Shown here: in pieces, positions 24,635 to 33,897 of the stretch
How the letters are laid out: each line of letters begins with the position of its first letter
How positions within the stretch are numbered: position 1 is the stretch's first letter
Source of the DNA: Maritalea myrionectae DSM 19524
GTDB lineage: Bacteria > Pseudomonadota > Alphaproteobacteria > Rhizobiales > Devosiaceae
Direction: 5' to 3'
NCBI RefSeq assembly: GCF_000423365.1
Contig: NZ_AUHV01000004.1
Coordinates: 434,001 to 498,000, forward strand
Length of the DNA stretch: 64,000 nt
Made by a program: the position numbers and the translations under genes
The notes under the pieces: generated by a model
The model's input: the letters and a program-made list of their open reading frames with translations, nothing else
What the model was told of the DNA's origin: nothing
Databases searched by the model: none

Positions 24635-26779
24635 TTAGGCGACGTCTGTGTCGCGCTCATTGAGATCGGTGATACGGCAAAACCCTAAACCAAGGCTTCT
24701 GGCGTCATCGCGAATTTTATCAAATTGTGCGCGATTTATGCCCTCGTTCGGCAAAACAAGGTGGGCGCCGCTATCGGCAAAAGCGACAATTGGAGACCGT
24801 GCACCCAACTGCCCGCACTCCACAATGACAAAATCATAAAGCGCCCCAAGCGCATCAATCAACAGCATGAAATCAGGCGAGTTAAACCGCAGGCGATCTT
24901 TCGTGCCCCATGGGACGAAGAAAAGGTTCTCTTCGCGTCCGCCGTGGATAACGTCACCAAATTCTGCTTCATTTTCGCACAAATCTGTGAGGCCTTTGGT
25001 TGAGGGCAAATGATCAGCTCCGCCCGCATTGACCACGACAGCGGTTTGGCCGTTGGCGGCAATATTGGCCATCAATTCGGCAGCCAATCTTTGATCGCCA
25101 CGACCTGCACGCGGTGTTGCAACCAACACAACATGCTGCTGCGACAATGCTAATTCGCTAAGTACTACAGGCAAATCATCCGCAATTTTAGTCTCTTTGT
25201 GGGCGATCTTGTGCACATCATCTTTTGCAAAAACATCACCATGTGGCGCGGTCTGCGGAGCGCGTTCCGGCATCTTATGCTCATCTGGTATATCTGATGT
25301 TTCTGTCTCGGCAGGACGTGGCGCAGCAACAGGTGCCGCAACCATTTCGCGGCCCTCGGCTTCGGCTTTACCCTGACGCAAATGTACCAAACGACCAGAC
25401 GCCAATTCCCCAACAATGATCGATCCAATCTGCACAACAAGCGTAAGCGCTGCCGCGACAATTGTGAGCATCGTTTTCTTTGGTGACGCTGGTGTGTTCG
25501 GCGCGCTTGCGGTTGAGATGGTGCGTACATCCGGGAACGTCGCGCCGCTATTGGTGCGGGCCGTGGCTTCACTCAATCGCGCCAAGAATGTATTCAGCAA
25601 ATCGCGCTGAGCGCTGGCCGCGCGTTCCAAATCTGCCAATGTCACGCCAGAGCGCTCTGCACTGGAGGCGGACAGTTTCAAGCGGGTTAGATCATCCTGA
25701 AGCGACTTTTCAAGTTCTTCTTCAATCTCAGCTTGCGTGGCCAAGGCTTGCGCAATGCGACGACCTTCGGCGGCAATTTGCTTATTAATGTCAGAGATCT
25801 GCGCGTCCAACGCTTGAATTGTGGGGTGGTCATCCAAAAGCGTTGCAGCGCTTTCAGCGCGAGAGGCTTGAAAATTTGCTTTTTGCTCAAGCATGCGTTG
25901 AACAATCGGGGACTCGCGAACATCCGGAACAGATTCAAGGGGTTGTCCCTTTTTCAGCAAGTCCTGAATCAAGCGCGAACGTGTCGCCGCCGCGTTTTTG
26001 CGTTCACTCGTCGCGCTGATTTGCCTTGAAATTTCTGAAAGCTGCTGCCCGAGCAACGAGTTATTGCTTTGCCCCGTGAACAAATCATTGTTCACACGAA
26101 ATTCGGCAACTTTGTTTTCAGCCGCGGTCACGTCGCGGCGCAAGCGATCAATTTCCTGCTCAAGCCATTTGGTGGCGTTCGCTGTGTCTTCAATTGTAAG
26201 ATTTGAACGACGCTTCTCCAATGCCGTTGCCAAAGCATTCGCAATTTCTGCAGCGGTTTGAGGGCTTTCCGACCGATAGGTGATATCGATCACCCGGCTA
26301 TCCCGCGCACGCGCGGCAACGATATTGCTGTTTAGTTTATTGACGATCCGATCATCAAGGCTTTTGGGTGATGCTGTTTTTTCCCGTCCTAATAGACCCA
26401 TCAAGCTGGACATCAGCCCACCGCTTGACTGTGTAAATTCAGGATTTGAACGCAAGTCCAATTGATCAACAACCTGCAGCAAGGTCTCACGCGATTTCAG
26501 CAATTGGATTTGGCTGGCAATTGCCGCATCATCAGCGGCCTGGCGTGATCCGCCCTGTTGGCGATCAGAACTGCTGACAAAGCTATCAAGGCGTGCCTCA
26601 ACCAGAATTGACGCTGTGGCATCATATTTGGGAGTCATCATGGATGTGAGCACATAAACAGCACCCGCAATGATCAAGGTCACAATTAGAATGCGCGGCA
26701 ACCGCTTTAAGATTGCCCCCATTAAATGGTGAATATTGATCTGTACGTCTTCGTAGCTCGAGGCCCCATTCTGGGTCAT
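24635..26779 (-). CDS. Polysaccharide co-polymerase with a degenerate BY-kinase domain
   Basis: This 714-residue protein has a Wzz domain (about 10-110), helix 1 at 29-46, a long periplasmic coiled coil (about 200-400) and helix 2 at 438-457. The cytoplasmic C-terminus (about 540-710) resembles the bacterial tyrosine kinase fold of Wzc/ExoP. However, the Walker A place reads ATPRAGRGDQR (554-564) instead of GxGKS/T, the later YDFVIVEC (648-655) lacks the usual Asp, and no C-terminal Tyr cluster exists. It is therefore probably a pseudokinase scaffold. It is divergent from the Wza-like gene and followed by the deacetylase, and likely sets export and length of the locus polysaccharide. Confidence 0.82.
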   Translation of the reverse strand: MTQNGASSYEDVQINIHHLMGAILKRLPRILIVTLIIAGAVYVLTSMMTPKYDATASILVEARLDSFVSSSDRQQGGSRQAADDAAIASQIQLLKSRETLLQVVDQLDLRSNPEFTQSSGGLMSSLMGLLGREKTASPKSLDDRIVNKLNSNIVAARARDSRVIDITYRSESPQTAAEIANALATALEKRRSNLTIEDTANATKWLEQEIDRLRRDVTAAENKVAEFRVNNDLFTGQSNNSLLGQQLSEISRQISATSERKNAAATRSRLIQDLLKKGQPLESVPDVRESPIVQRMLEQKANFQASRAESAATLLDDHPTIQALDAQISDINKQIAAEGRRIAQALATQAEIEEELEKSLQDDLTRLKLSASSAERSGVTLADLERAASAQRDLLNTFLARLSEATARTNSGATFPDVRTISTASAPNTPASPKKTMLTIVAAALTLVVQIGSIIVGELASGRLVHLRQGKAEAEGREMVAAPVAAPRPAETETSDIPDEHKMPERAPQTAPHGDVFAKDDVHKIAHKETKIADDLPVVLSELALSQQHVVLVATPRAGRGDQRLAAELMANIAANGQTAVVVNAGGADHLPSTKGLTDLCENEAEFGDVIHGGREENLFFVPWGTKDRLRFNSPDFMLLIDALGALYDFVIVECGQLGARSPIVAFADSGAHLVLPNEGINRAQFDKIRDDARSLGLGFCRITDLNERDTDVA

Positions 26780-26892
26780 GCGCCGAATCCTTCATTGCTG
26801 TGCGTGCACGTCGTTCTCCATACATGCCCCCTTATGGTAAGCATTTGGTTAATCCGGACATCCATTGCACGCACAATTGCATACGGTTTTCG

Positions 26893-26921
26893 AGCAAACT
26901 TTGCTTATTGTTAACTATAAT
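26893..26921 (+). promoter_or_regulatory. Probable promoter and palindrome before the Wza-like gene
   Basis: An exact TATAAT (26916-26921) lies 41 bases before the start codon. Just upstream is the palindrome AGCAAA-C-TTTGCT (26893-26905), near where the -35 box should lie. The region is shared with the divergent co-polymerase gene, so one regulator could control both arms. Confidence 0.5.
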
Positions 26922-26961
26922 CCGGCATGGATATAGCAACTGTAATCAAGTGGGTTCGACT

Positions 26962-27516
26962 ATGCGTTTTGTTCAGCTTTTGCTTTTGACGGCTTTAATC
27001 GCTCTTGGCGGGTGTGCGAATTTGGGCAAACCGACATTAGACACTCAACCCCCAAACGTCCCCTATCGGCTGGATACAGGCGATGTCATTCGCGTTTCTG
27101 TTTATAATGACACGCAATTGACCAACACCTACGGCATTGATGATTCTGGATATAGCTCCATGCCATTGGTTGGCCGAATCTATTTGCGCGGCAAAACCAC
27201 CAACCAAGCCAGCGCGTTGATCACAGCGCGGCTTGCCGAAAGCTATCTGCGCGACCCCAATGTCGCAGTGGAGGTCGCCACCTATCGGCCGTTCTTTATT
27301 GAAGGCGAAGTCGCAAGTTCAGGGCAGTTTGCCTATGTCTATGGCATGAATGTGCGCGACGCGATCGCGGTGGCCGGTGGCTTCACCGATGTGGCCCAAC
27401 GTTCAAGCGTCACCCTTTATCGCAAGCAGAATGGACAAGTGCTGGAGCAAAAGGTTCCGCTTGATTTCGTCTTGATGCCAAGTGACACCATTGTCGTACA
27501 TGAGCGCTGGCTTTAA
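26962..27516 (+). CDS. Wza/GumB-like polysaccharide export lipoprotein
   Basis: From the ATG at 26962 the product is 184 residues with a lipobox LGGC (Cys18). A Poly_export domain follows (YRLDTGDVIRVSVYND to RLAESYLRDPNVAVEV), then an SLBB-like segment with FFIEGEVASSGQFAYVYGMNVRDAIAVAGG split across residues 115-145. It would form the outer-membrane exit for the polysaccharide. It is shorter than E. coli Wza and lacks its C-terminal amphipathic helix, like other alphaproteobacterial ExoF/HfsD-type proteins. It starts a four-gene plus-strand run. Confidence 0.85.
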   Translation: MRFVQLLLLTALIALGGCANLGKPTLDTQPPNVPYRLDTGDVIRVSVYNDTQLTNTYGIDDSGYSSMPLVGRIYLRGKTTNQASALITARLAESYLRDPNVAVEVATYRPFFIEGEVASSGQFAYVYGMNVRDAIAVAGGFTDVAQRSSVTLYRKQNGQVLEQKVPLDFVLMPSDTIVVHERWL

Positions 27517-27543
27517 AATTTCCAACAAAGGTCGATAGTTGTC

Positions 27544-28644
27544 GTGAAGATCCTTCAGATTTTACGGGCGCCTGTTGGCGGATTATTTCGCCATGTCAGT
27601 GACTTAACCAAAGGCCTTGATGCCGCAGGTCACGAAGTGGCCATTGTTGTTGATGAGCTTTCAAAAGACTCTCAAACCGATGAGAAGCTGGCCGCTCTGG
27701 CCCCCCATGCGCAGCTCGGCATCCACGAAATGCCCATTCCGCGGTTGTTTGGTGCCGCTGATCTGACTACGCCGTTCAAAATACGCGGACTGGTACGGGC
27801 ACTCGACATCGACATTGTGCATGGACACGGCGCAAAAGGCGGATTTCACGCCCGGTTAGGTGCCCTGGGATTAAACGCAAATGCGTTCTATACGCCCCAT
27901 GGCGGCGCGTTGCATTTTTCCAGTCGGTCGCCCGCCGGTTTCGTGTTTCATCGCCTGGAAAAGCTGCTGGTTCGCGCCAGCACCAAAATCATTTTTGAAA
28001 GCGCCTACGCGCAAAAAACATACAATAGAGCCATTGCTGACGTGGGCACCCGCGGTGTTGTTATTCACAACGGCTTGGACGAAGCTGAATTTACGCCAAT
28101 TCCCAGCGACAATTCTTTTGATTTCGTATTCGTTGGTGAATTGCGCGACTTGAAGGGCATCGCCTATCTGCTGGAGGCCTTTGCCACGCTATGTACGCGC
28201 ACGGACAAAGAGTTACGGTTGCTGATGATTGGTGATGGACCGCACCGCGAAATGTTTGAGACCCAAGCACGCGAACTGGGCATTGCGGCCAATGTGACCT
28301 TTGCAGGTGCCAAGCCTGCTGTTCAAGGATTTGCGCACGCAGAAAACGTCATTGTGCCCTCACTTAAAGAATCGCTGCCCTATATCGTGATGGAAGCGAT
28401 CGCGGCCGGCAAACATGTTATTGCGACAAATGTTGGCGGTATTCCAGAGATTTACGGCCCTTGCGCCGATGAGCTTATCCCGGCAGCTGATTCCAATGCG
28501 CTGTTGGAAAAAATGAGTGAAGCGTTGGCGCGCTCAGCCCAGGAGCAGCCTGCCGATCGGCGCCTATTTGAGCATGTGCACCAAGAGTTTGTGACCAGCC
28601 AGATGGTTTCGTCAATTCTCGCACAATACGAATCTGCTCAATAG
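27544..28644 (+). CDS. GT4 family glycosyltransferase
   Basis: This 366-residue GT-B enzyme has an N-terminal acceptor domain with LQILRAPVGGLFRHV and HGHGAKGGFHARLGAL. The C-terminal donor domain has FVGELRDLKGIAYLLEAF, LRLLMIGDGPHR and the E-x7-E type PSLKESLPYIVMEAIAAGK. It probably adds a sugar to the lipid-linked repeat unit of the local polysaccharide. Translation starts with GTG at 27544. It is the only soluble glycosyltransferase in the locus, which limits the repeat unit unless others act from elsewhere. Confidence 0.87.
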   Translation: MKILQILRAPVGGLFRHVSDLTKGLDAAGHEVAIVVDELSKDSQTDEKLAALAPHAQLGIHEMPIPRLFGAADLTTPFKIRGLVRALDIDIVHGHGAKGGFHARLGALGLNANAFYTPHGGALHFSSRSPAGFVFHRLEKLLVRASTKIIFESAYAQKTYNRAIADVGTRGVVIHNGLDEAEFTPIPSDNSFDFVFVGELRDLKGIAYLLEAFATLCTRTDKELRLLMIGDGPHREMFETQARELGIAANVTFAGAKPAVQGFAHAENVIVPSLKESLPYIVMEAIAAGKHVIATNVGGIPEIYGPCADELIPAADSNALLEKMSEALARSAQEQPADRRLFEHVHQEFVTSQMVSSILAQYESAQ

Positions 28645-28721
28645 ATTATTAACCCTCTGCTTTCACTCGGTTTTCACTCTCCTCCCCTATATTTCGCGAC
28701 AGTAGAGGTTTGGGGAATAAT

Positions 28722-30239
28722 ATGTTTCGAATAGATCCAAAGCGTGTCGTTGCTGAATATGTGGGCAATAATCGCGGAAATGGCGATAAAAAATTGACGG
28801 CGCTCGCACAAAAAATTGCTGATGCGCCAGTTGAGCCCGCCATTTCCAGCATGGTGATTGTGGGGACAGTGCAGGCCATTGAAACCGCTTTGCTTGGCCT
28901 ACTGGGTTTCATCATCTATTTTGTCTATGTCGGCAATGAAGAATTCAGCCATTATGCAGCGCTGATCGGCATCTCTTTGTTGATTTCATTGTTTGCGTTC
29001 AACATCGCCAACTCGCACGAGATTAGCGTTTATCGTACCCGGATCATCCAAACCAGCCGCGCCTTTGGCGCTTGGTCAGCCACACTGGGCCTTGTGCTGG
29101 TGGGGCTGTTTTTGGTCAAGTTGGGCGAATATTTCTCACGCGTTTGGCTGGTGAGTTGGTTTGGCCTGGGTGCACTCACAATCGTTGTGTTCCGCTATTT
29201 TGTGCGTGAAAAGGTAATGGAATGGACCGGGCAAGGCCGGCTCAAGCGCCGCACGGTGATTGTCGGTGGCGGACATGAAGCAGAGTTTTTGATCGAAAGC
29301 ATCCGCCAGACCGCCGTGAACGACATCGAACTTCTTGGCATGTTTGATGACCGGGCCGACAAACGCTCTCCTGATATTGTGGCCGATTGCCCGAAACTGG
29401 GCAAGGTTGCCGATTTGTTGGAGTTCGCCCGCCAAACACGCGTCGATCTCATCATCGTGTCGCTGCCTGTATCTGCTGAGGCGCGCGTTTTGCACATGGT
29501 GAAGCAACTGTGGGTTCTTCCGGTGGATATCCGCCTTTCCGCGCACATGAGCAAACTGAAATTCAAAAATCGTGCTTATTCGTTTTTGGGTGATGTGCCT
29601 GTTTTCGACATGGCTGACCGTCCGATTTCGGACTGGAACCTCGTGGTCAAATGGATTTTTGACAAGAGCGTCGCTTTGTTTGCGCTGCTGCTGTTCTCGC
29701 CCGTTATGTTGATTACGGCCATCATGATCAAGCTCGACAGCAAGGGCCCCGTCTTTTTCAAACAAAAGCGTCACGGGTTTAATAACGAGCTGATCGAGGT
29801 TTATAAATTCCGGTCGATGTATACGGATATGTCGGACGCAAAAGCGTCAAAGCTGGTCACCAAAGATGATCCGCGCGTAACAAAGGTTGGACGGTTTATC
29901 CGCAAGACTTCACTTGACGAGTTGCCGCAATTTCTCAACGTGTTGCGCGGTGAGTTGTCTATTTGCGGCCCTCGCCCCCATGCGTTGCAGGCAAAAGCCG
30001 CCAATGAGCTTTATCATGACGCCGTGGATGGTTATTTCGCCCGACATCGGGTGAAACCTGGGATTACAGGTTGGGCGCAAATACATGGCTGGCGCGGTGA
30101 AACCGATACCACCGAGAAGCTGCTGCAGCGGGTGAGCCACGATCTGCACTATATCGAAAACTGGTCGATTTTTATGGATATCTATATCCTGTTCATGACG
30201 CCGATTTCTTTGGTCAGCAAAAGTGAAGGCGCCTATTAA
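28722..30239 (+). CDS. Polyprenyl-phosphate glycosyl-1-phosphate transferase (WcaJ/HfsE type)
   Basis: The product is about 505 residues. Four hydrophobic helices come first (about 50-160), then a CoA-binding-3-like domain (RRTVIVGGGHEAEFLIESI). The C-terminal bacterial sugar transferase domain has KRHGFNNELIEVYKFRSMY, then DDPRVTKVGRFIRKTSLDELPQ and KPGITGWAQIHGWRGET. It starts repeat-unit synthesis by placing a hexose-1-phosphate on undecaprenyl phosphate. The ATG at 28722 has a GGGG site upstream; a TTG at 28710 is unlikely. Confidence 0.93.
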   Translation: MFRIDPKRVVAEYVGNNRGNGDKKLTALAQKIADAPVEPAISSMVIVGTVQAIETALLGLLGFIIYFVYVGNEEFSHYAALIGISLLISLFAFNIANSHEISVYRTRIIQTSRAFGAWSATLGLVLVGLFLVKLGEYFSRVWLVSWFGLGALTIVVFRYFVREKVMEWTGQGRLKRRTVIVGGGHEAEFLIESIRQTAVNDIELLGMFDDRADKRSPDIVADCPKLGKVADLLEFARQTRVDLIIVSLPVSAEARVLHMVKQLWVLPVDIRLSAHMSKLKFKNRAYSFLGDVPVFDMADRPISDWNLVVKWIFDKSVALFALLLFSPVMLITAIMIKLDSKGPVFFKQKRHGFNNELIEVYKFRSMYTDMSDAKASKLVTKDDPRVTKVGRFIRKTSLDELPQFLNVLRGELSICGPRPHALQAKAANELYHDAVDGYFARHRVKPGITGWAQIHGWRGETDTTEKLLQRVSHDLHYIENWSIFMDIYILFMTPISLVSKSEGAY

Positions 30240-30268
30240 GGCGCCTCTCGCGTCTCAGGTGGAATGGC

Positions 30269-31528
30269 ATGAGCATCACCACACCTCTTTCAAATGACAC
30301 CACCGATCGCGGCGTGCCCCTTTTGGCACATGCTGCGATGCGGTTTTTGGTGCCCATTTGGATCGGGAGTGGCTTTTTCGTTCTGTTTGAGCCCGCGCCC
30401 TATGAGCTTTTGTTTTTCGCGGTGTTCGCACTTGCCATCGTTGGCGGGATGAAAATGCATTGGCGCACCAACAATCTGTTGATCGCCATTCTTTGCTTTA
30501 TCCCACCTGCCTATATCGCCGTGACGCAAATCAAATATGGCACGCTTATGGAAGCGTTGATTTTCACCACGGTCACGCTGTTCTTGATGCTGACAGGCTA
30601 TTTCATCGCCAACTATGTTAGCGAAAACCCCTGGCGGCGCATGCGCACGATCAACAAGGCGTATTTGTTCGCTGCATTGTTGAGCGCCATTTTGGGGACA
30701 ACCGCATATCTTGGCATTTTGCCTGGCGGCGACATTTTTCTGCGGTTCGGCCGCGCCAAGGCCATGTTCAATGACCCCAACGTTTATGGTCCGTTTTTGA
30801 TGCTGCCCACAGCCTATGTGTTTCAGCGCATTCTTTTGGGCAAACCCAAAGACATGCTGGTGAACAGCATCTTCTTTCTCATCCTGTTCGTGGGAATTTT
30901 TGTTTCCTTTTCACGCGGTGCGTGGGGACATTTGGTTGTGACAGCGGGCTTGGTCTTCCTGTTCAATTTTCTGCTCGAAGCCACTGCACGTGAAAAACTA
31001 CGCATGATTGTTTTGGCCATTCTGGGCACGATTGGTTTGTTCATCGCATTGCTCGGCCTTTTATCCATCCCTGAAGTTCAGGAACTCTTCGTGCAGCGTT
31101 TTGCGCTGGTGCAAAGCTATGATGGGGGTGAAACCGGTCGGTTTGGACGTCAGGCCTGGGGCTATGCCCTCGCGTTGCAAACGCCATTGGGCACCGGCCC
31201 ATCACAGTTTTCGTCTATGCGCATCACTGAAGAGCCACATAACACCTATCTCAAGGTGTTTCTGGATTATGGCTGGTTCGGCGGCATGGCGTTTGTTTGG
31301 ATGGTGTTGATGACACTTAATCGCGGCATTCGCTGCATGGCCATCGCTTCGCCCAACCGCTTGCTGCTGATCCCGGCCTTGGCGACCTTTATCCCCCTCA
31401 GCATCGAGGCGGCGATTATCGATGTTGACCATTGGCGGCACTATTTTTTGGTTATGGGTGTCATTTGGGGGGTCACCTCAGGTTATGACAAAGTCGGCCC
31501 GCCCCGCAAGGAACGTTACCTGCCGTAG
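30269..31528 (+). CDS. O-antigen ligase/Wzy-like polysaccharide polymerase
   Basis: The 419-residue protein has about eleven helices. A PF04932-type central loop has FVSFSRGAWGHLV and then a periplasmic region with GGETGRFGRQAWGYALA and GTGPSQF ... EEPHNTYLKVFLDYG, where the conserved Arg and His of Wzy/WaaL lie. In this locus it most likely polymerises the repeat unit in the periplasm. No Wzx flippase is seen in the window, so it must be encoded elsewhere. It is 29 bases downstream of the transferase gene. Confidence 0.85.
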   Translation: MSITTPLSNDTTDRGVPLLAHAAMRFLVPIWIGSGFFVLFEPAPYELLFFAVFALAIVGGMKMHWRTNNLLIAILCFIPPAYIAVTQIKYGTLMEALIFTTVTLFLMLTGYFIANYVSENPWRRMRTINKAYLFAALLSAILGTTAYLGILPGGDIFLRFGRAKAMFNDPNVYGPFLMLPTAYVFQRILLGKPKDMLVNSIFFLILFVGIFVSFSRGAWGHLVVTAGLVFLFNFLLEATAREKLRMIVLAILGTIGLFIALLGLLSIPEVQELFVQRFALVQSYDGGETGRFGRQAWGYALALQTPLGTGPSQFSSMRITEEPHNTYLKVFLDYGWFGGMAFVWMVLMTLNRGIRCMAIASPNRLLLIPALATFIPLSIEAAIIDVDHWRHYFLVMGVIWGVTSGYDKVGPPRKERYLP

Positions 31529-32524
31529 TCAGCCGTGGGTCGCCAGATAGTTCTCAATGAGTGGCACACCGCGCGGCACAAAATCCTTAGCCATTTCGGC
31601 GGCAAACGGCGATGAAATGTGCGACCCAATCCAGGCGGTGAGCGCCATGCGCCGCAGCATAATCATCGTCTCTAACTCGGCTTCATCTTCTTTTGAAAGC
31701 GCATGAATTTCACGGTAGCCCTTCAACCAGGCATCCCGCAATTGCGGCACCTTTGGGCTATCTTCGATGAACGAGATTGCGGCGGCGAAGTCGTAAAGAT
31801 ACCAGCAATAGCCGCAATCGTCGAAATCGATCAACTTGGTTTGGTCCCCGTCAATCAACAGATTGGCCAACCGCATGTCTGCATGAATCAGGCCGTAGCG
31901 TGCATTTGATTTACCGAACGCTATGAGCCGTTGGCGAAGCGTTTGGTCCAGTTGCTGATAAACCGCTCGGTGCGCGTCCATAAGCGGCGCTTTGCGCCAA
32001 TCGCCCCACAATCCGTCCGGATCAAGAATTGTGTTTTCCGTCCATTGCAGCCGTTCAAATCCGTCCGGCGGTGTCCAGCTTTGCACGTGTTGATGCGCCT
32101 TTGCCGCCAGCTGTCCTAGCTCTTCAAACGAATGTTGCAGATCGTCATGCTCGCTAGGCTCACGGCCCCTTTCAAATTCAAACAGCACCATAAACTGAGC
32201 GGGAACTTCAGTATTAGTGTTTACGGGGGCCGATTGCAGGACGGCGCTGTTCGCGCCGGGGATGGGCGTGGGCGTAAACATGCCTTTGTCGCGGCGTAGC
32301 GCTTGCATCCACGCCAGTTCAGACTGAATTGCCGCTGCGCTATTATAGCCATAGCGGTGCACACGCAGCACCGATTTTTTGCCGTCCGGGAGCGTCAGCA
32401 AAAAAGTCGCGTTCTCTGTGTGGTTGATCAGCTGAAAATCAGCGCGCTGCCACGCAGGCCAAAGGGCCAAAGCCGCCGCCAATTTGTTGGCGCTGATTCC
32501 GGTTTGCTCAATCTGATCGTGCAT
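31529..32524 (-). CDS. APH/choline-kinase-fold phosphotransferase
   Basis: This 331-residue protein of the aminoglycoside phosphotransferase superfamily has the catalytic loop [16 protein letters not shown] and the metal motif [15 protein letters not shown]. These place it with homoserine-kinase-like and other small-molecule kinases. The N-terminal lobe has [11 protein letters not shown] with the ATP-binding Lys replaced or shifted to Arg. Substrate unknown; resistance should not be assumed. The ATG at 32524 follows GGGAAGGGC. It is convergent with the polymerase gene with no space between them. Confidence 0.78.
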   Translation of the reverse strand: MHDQIEQTGISANKLAAALALWPAWQRADFQLINHTENATFLLTLPDGKKSVLRVHRYGYNSAAAIQSELAWMQALRRDKGMFTPTPIPGANSAVLQSAPVNTNTEVPAQFMVLFEFERGREPSEHDDLQHSFEELGQLAAKAHQHVQSWTPPDGFERLQWTENTILDPDGLWGDWRKAPLMDAHRAVYQQLDQTLRQRLIAFGKSNARYGLIHADMRLANLLIDGDQTKLIDFDDCGYCWYLYDFAAAISFIEDSPKVPQLRDAWLKGYREIHALSKEDEAELETMIMLRRMALTAWIGSHISSPFAAEMAKDFVPRGVPLIENYLATHG

Positions 32525-32633
32525 AATGCCCTTCCCACTTGGGGTGTGGGCATAACGCATAAATGTAAAAACACCAAAATGAAATTTTCATCGGCGCAAT
32601 ACTAAAAAATTTGACTGGCCAAGCGCCTTTGGC

Positions 32634-32662
32634 TTGCGCCAACTCAAAAACTTGGTTAGACA
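32634..32662 (+). promoter_or_regulatory. Putative tRNA-Pro promoter
   Basis: TTGCGC (32634-32639), 17 bases and TAGACA (32657-32662) lie 12 bases before the tRNA. The -35 box resembles that of tRNA-Glu in this window (TTGCGT). Confidence 0.4.
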
Positions 32663-32673
32663 TTGCGCCATGT

Positions 32674-32750
32674 CGGGGCGTAGCGCAGCCTGGTAGCGCA
32701 TCTGTCTGGGGGACAGAGGGTCGTAGGTTCAAATCCTGCCGCTCCGACCA
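32674..32750 (+). tRNA. tRNA-Pro (anticodon GGG)
   Basis: This is a 77-base cloverleaf with acceptor CGGGGCG/CGCTCCG (one G-T). The anticodon stem TCTGT/ACAGA surrounds loop CTGGGGG, giving anticodon GGG. The T arm carries GGTTCAAATCC, and CCA is encoded. Confidence 0.96.
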
Positions 32751-32787
32751 TTTTTAAAGCCATTTTTGTTTAACGTCGGCTCTTATT

Positions 32788-33342
32788 GTGACGTTTTTTG
32801 CGCGGCTAAAAGCCGAAAATGCCAAACTAGCTGTATTTGATGAAGCGTCTTGCGCGATTTATATCCCATGGCGCGAATACCAATTCCGTTGGGACTGGTT
32901 TATTGCTTTATCGGCAATTTTTGTCGGCGTGTTTTTCCTGGCCGGACTGTCTGAAATTCAGCGTTTATCGCATTTCGTGATCGCGGCGGTCATCTTTGTT
33001 GGCCTGTTTGCAGCGCTGGCATATTTTTGGTTTCGCCAGTTTAACAATGAGGCGATCACTTTTCCGGTTTACATAAATGCAGACGGCATTTGCGGCACTG
33101 GTGAATTTCTCAATTCCGCAACCCGATGGCATGAGATTGATGAGCTTTGCCTCACCCATCCCAGCCGTGGCTTGGCGTTCAGTCCGTTATGTTTAGGCCT
33201 TTCCCTAATGGCTGATGGCCGCGAAATCTCTTATATTGCCCTGCCCTATATCACCCCGGATGAATATAAGAAGCTCGATCGCATTTTGGCGAAACTGGCG
33301 GCGATGCATGAAGTCCATTATCGGACGAGCACCGCTGCTTGA
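32788..33342 (+). CDS. Small membrane protein of unknown function
   Basis: I do not recognise the family. The 184-residue product starts with GTG. It has a cytoplasmic N-terminus (1-35), two helices (about 38-58 and 62-80), then a soluble domain of about 100 residues with INADGICGTGEFLNSATRWHEIDEL. That layout resembles the two-helix plus PH-like or YcxB-like fold of many small inner-membrane proteins. It lies 37 bases after tRNA-Pro and may share its transcript. The reading frame is intact and shows normal codon use, so it is probably real. Confidence 0.55.
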   Translation: MTFFARLKAENAKLAVFDEASCAIYIPWREYQFRWDWFIALSAIFVGVFFLAGLSEIQRLSHFVIAAVIFVGLFAALAYFWFRQFNNEAITFPVYINADGICGTGEFLNSATRWHEIDELCLTHPSRGLAFSPLCLGLSLMADGREISYIALPYITPDEYKKLDRILAKLAAMHEVHYRTSTAA

Positions 33343-33404
33343 GCGAAAGCGTAAGTTCCCCATCATGCGTCCAGCACATGGGAGCTTCTCGAGACGCCGC
33401 GAGA

Positions 33405-33824
33405 TTAGGGCTTTGTCAGGATTTCGATATCATCGGGGAATTTATCAAATTGGGGCACATTTTCAGGCATCACTTCCCATGATGCTTTTGACCCTACAAA
33501 GATATGTGCTTTGATTTCAATATCATGATCATCGTCCAAGCAGCCAAGTGTGATGCCGTGGATTTCGCCATCAACCACGCCACAAAGGCTAGAGCCACAG
33601 GTTGAGCAAAATAGGCGGCCTTCATGACCCTCTTCTGGGTATTTCTTGAGGTTGTCCTCACCGCTCAACCATTTGAGACTGCCGGGTGTGATCACCGCGT
33701 AAGAATTGGCTTGGGCGCTAAATGCTTTTCGACAGCGAGAGCAATGACATGATCGTGCACCATAAACATCGCCATTCAGCTCATATTGCACCACACCACA
33801 AAAACAACCGCCGCGTCTTTTCAT
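33405..33824 (-). CDS. GFA-domain (CENP-V/GFA) zinc protein
   Basis: This 139-residue protein has the Cys clusters of the glutathione-dependent formaldehyde-activating enzyme family: GGCFCGVVQYEL, SCHCSRCRKAF and CSTCGSSLCG. They bind two zinc ions. Most members have no proven substrate, and the original spontaneous Gfa activity is debated, so a formaldehyde role is only possible. The start ATG at 33824 leaves the merR terminator free; an upstream in-frame start at 33881 would overlap it. Confidence 0.85.
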   Translation of the reverse strand: MKRRGGCFCGVVQYELNGDVYGARSCHCSRCRKAFSAQANSYAVITPGSLKWLSGEDNLKKYPEEGHEGRLFCSTCGSSLCGVVDGEIHGITLGCLDDDHDIEIKAHIFVGSKASWEVMPENVPQFDKFPDDIEILTKP

Positions 33825-33846
33825 CTTATGCTCTTCCCAAAATAAA

Positions 33847-33875
33847 GGCCCTGCTGGAAGTCCAGCAGAGCCTAA
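33847..33875 (-). terminator. Rho-independent terminator after the MerR gene
   Basis: On the minus strand the stem around CTGCTGGA / TCCAGCAG is extended by GGC/GCC, and TTTATTTT follows. It closes the fabH-ihfA-merR stretch. Confidence 0.85.
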
Positions 33876-33897
33876 CATCATTATATCTACTCAGATT

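Noticed and set aside
31529-32524. Aminoglycoside resistance call for the APH-fold gene
   Set aside because: The superfamily is wide and the sequence lacks marks of a known resistance enzyme; left as a generic phosphotransferase.
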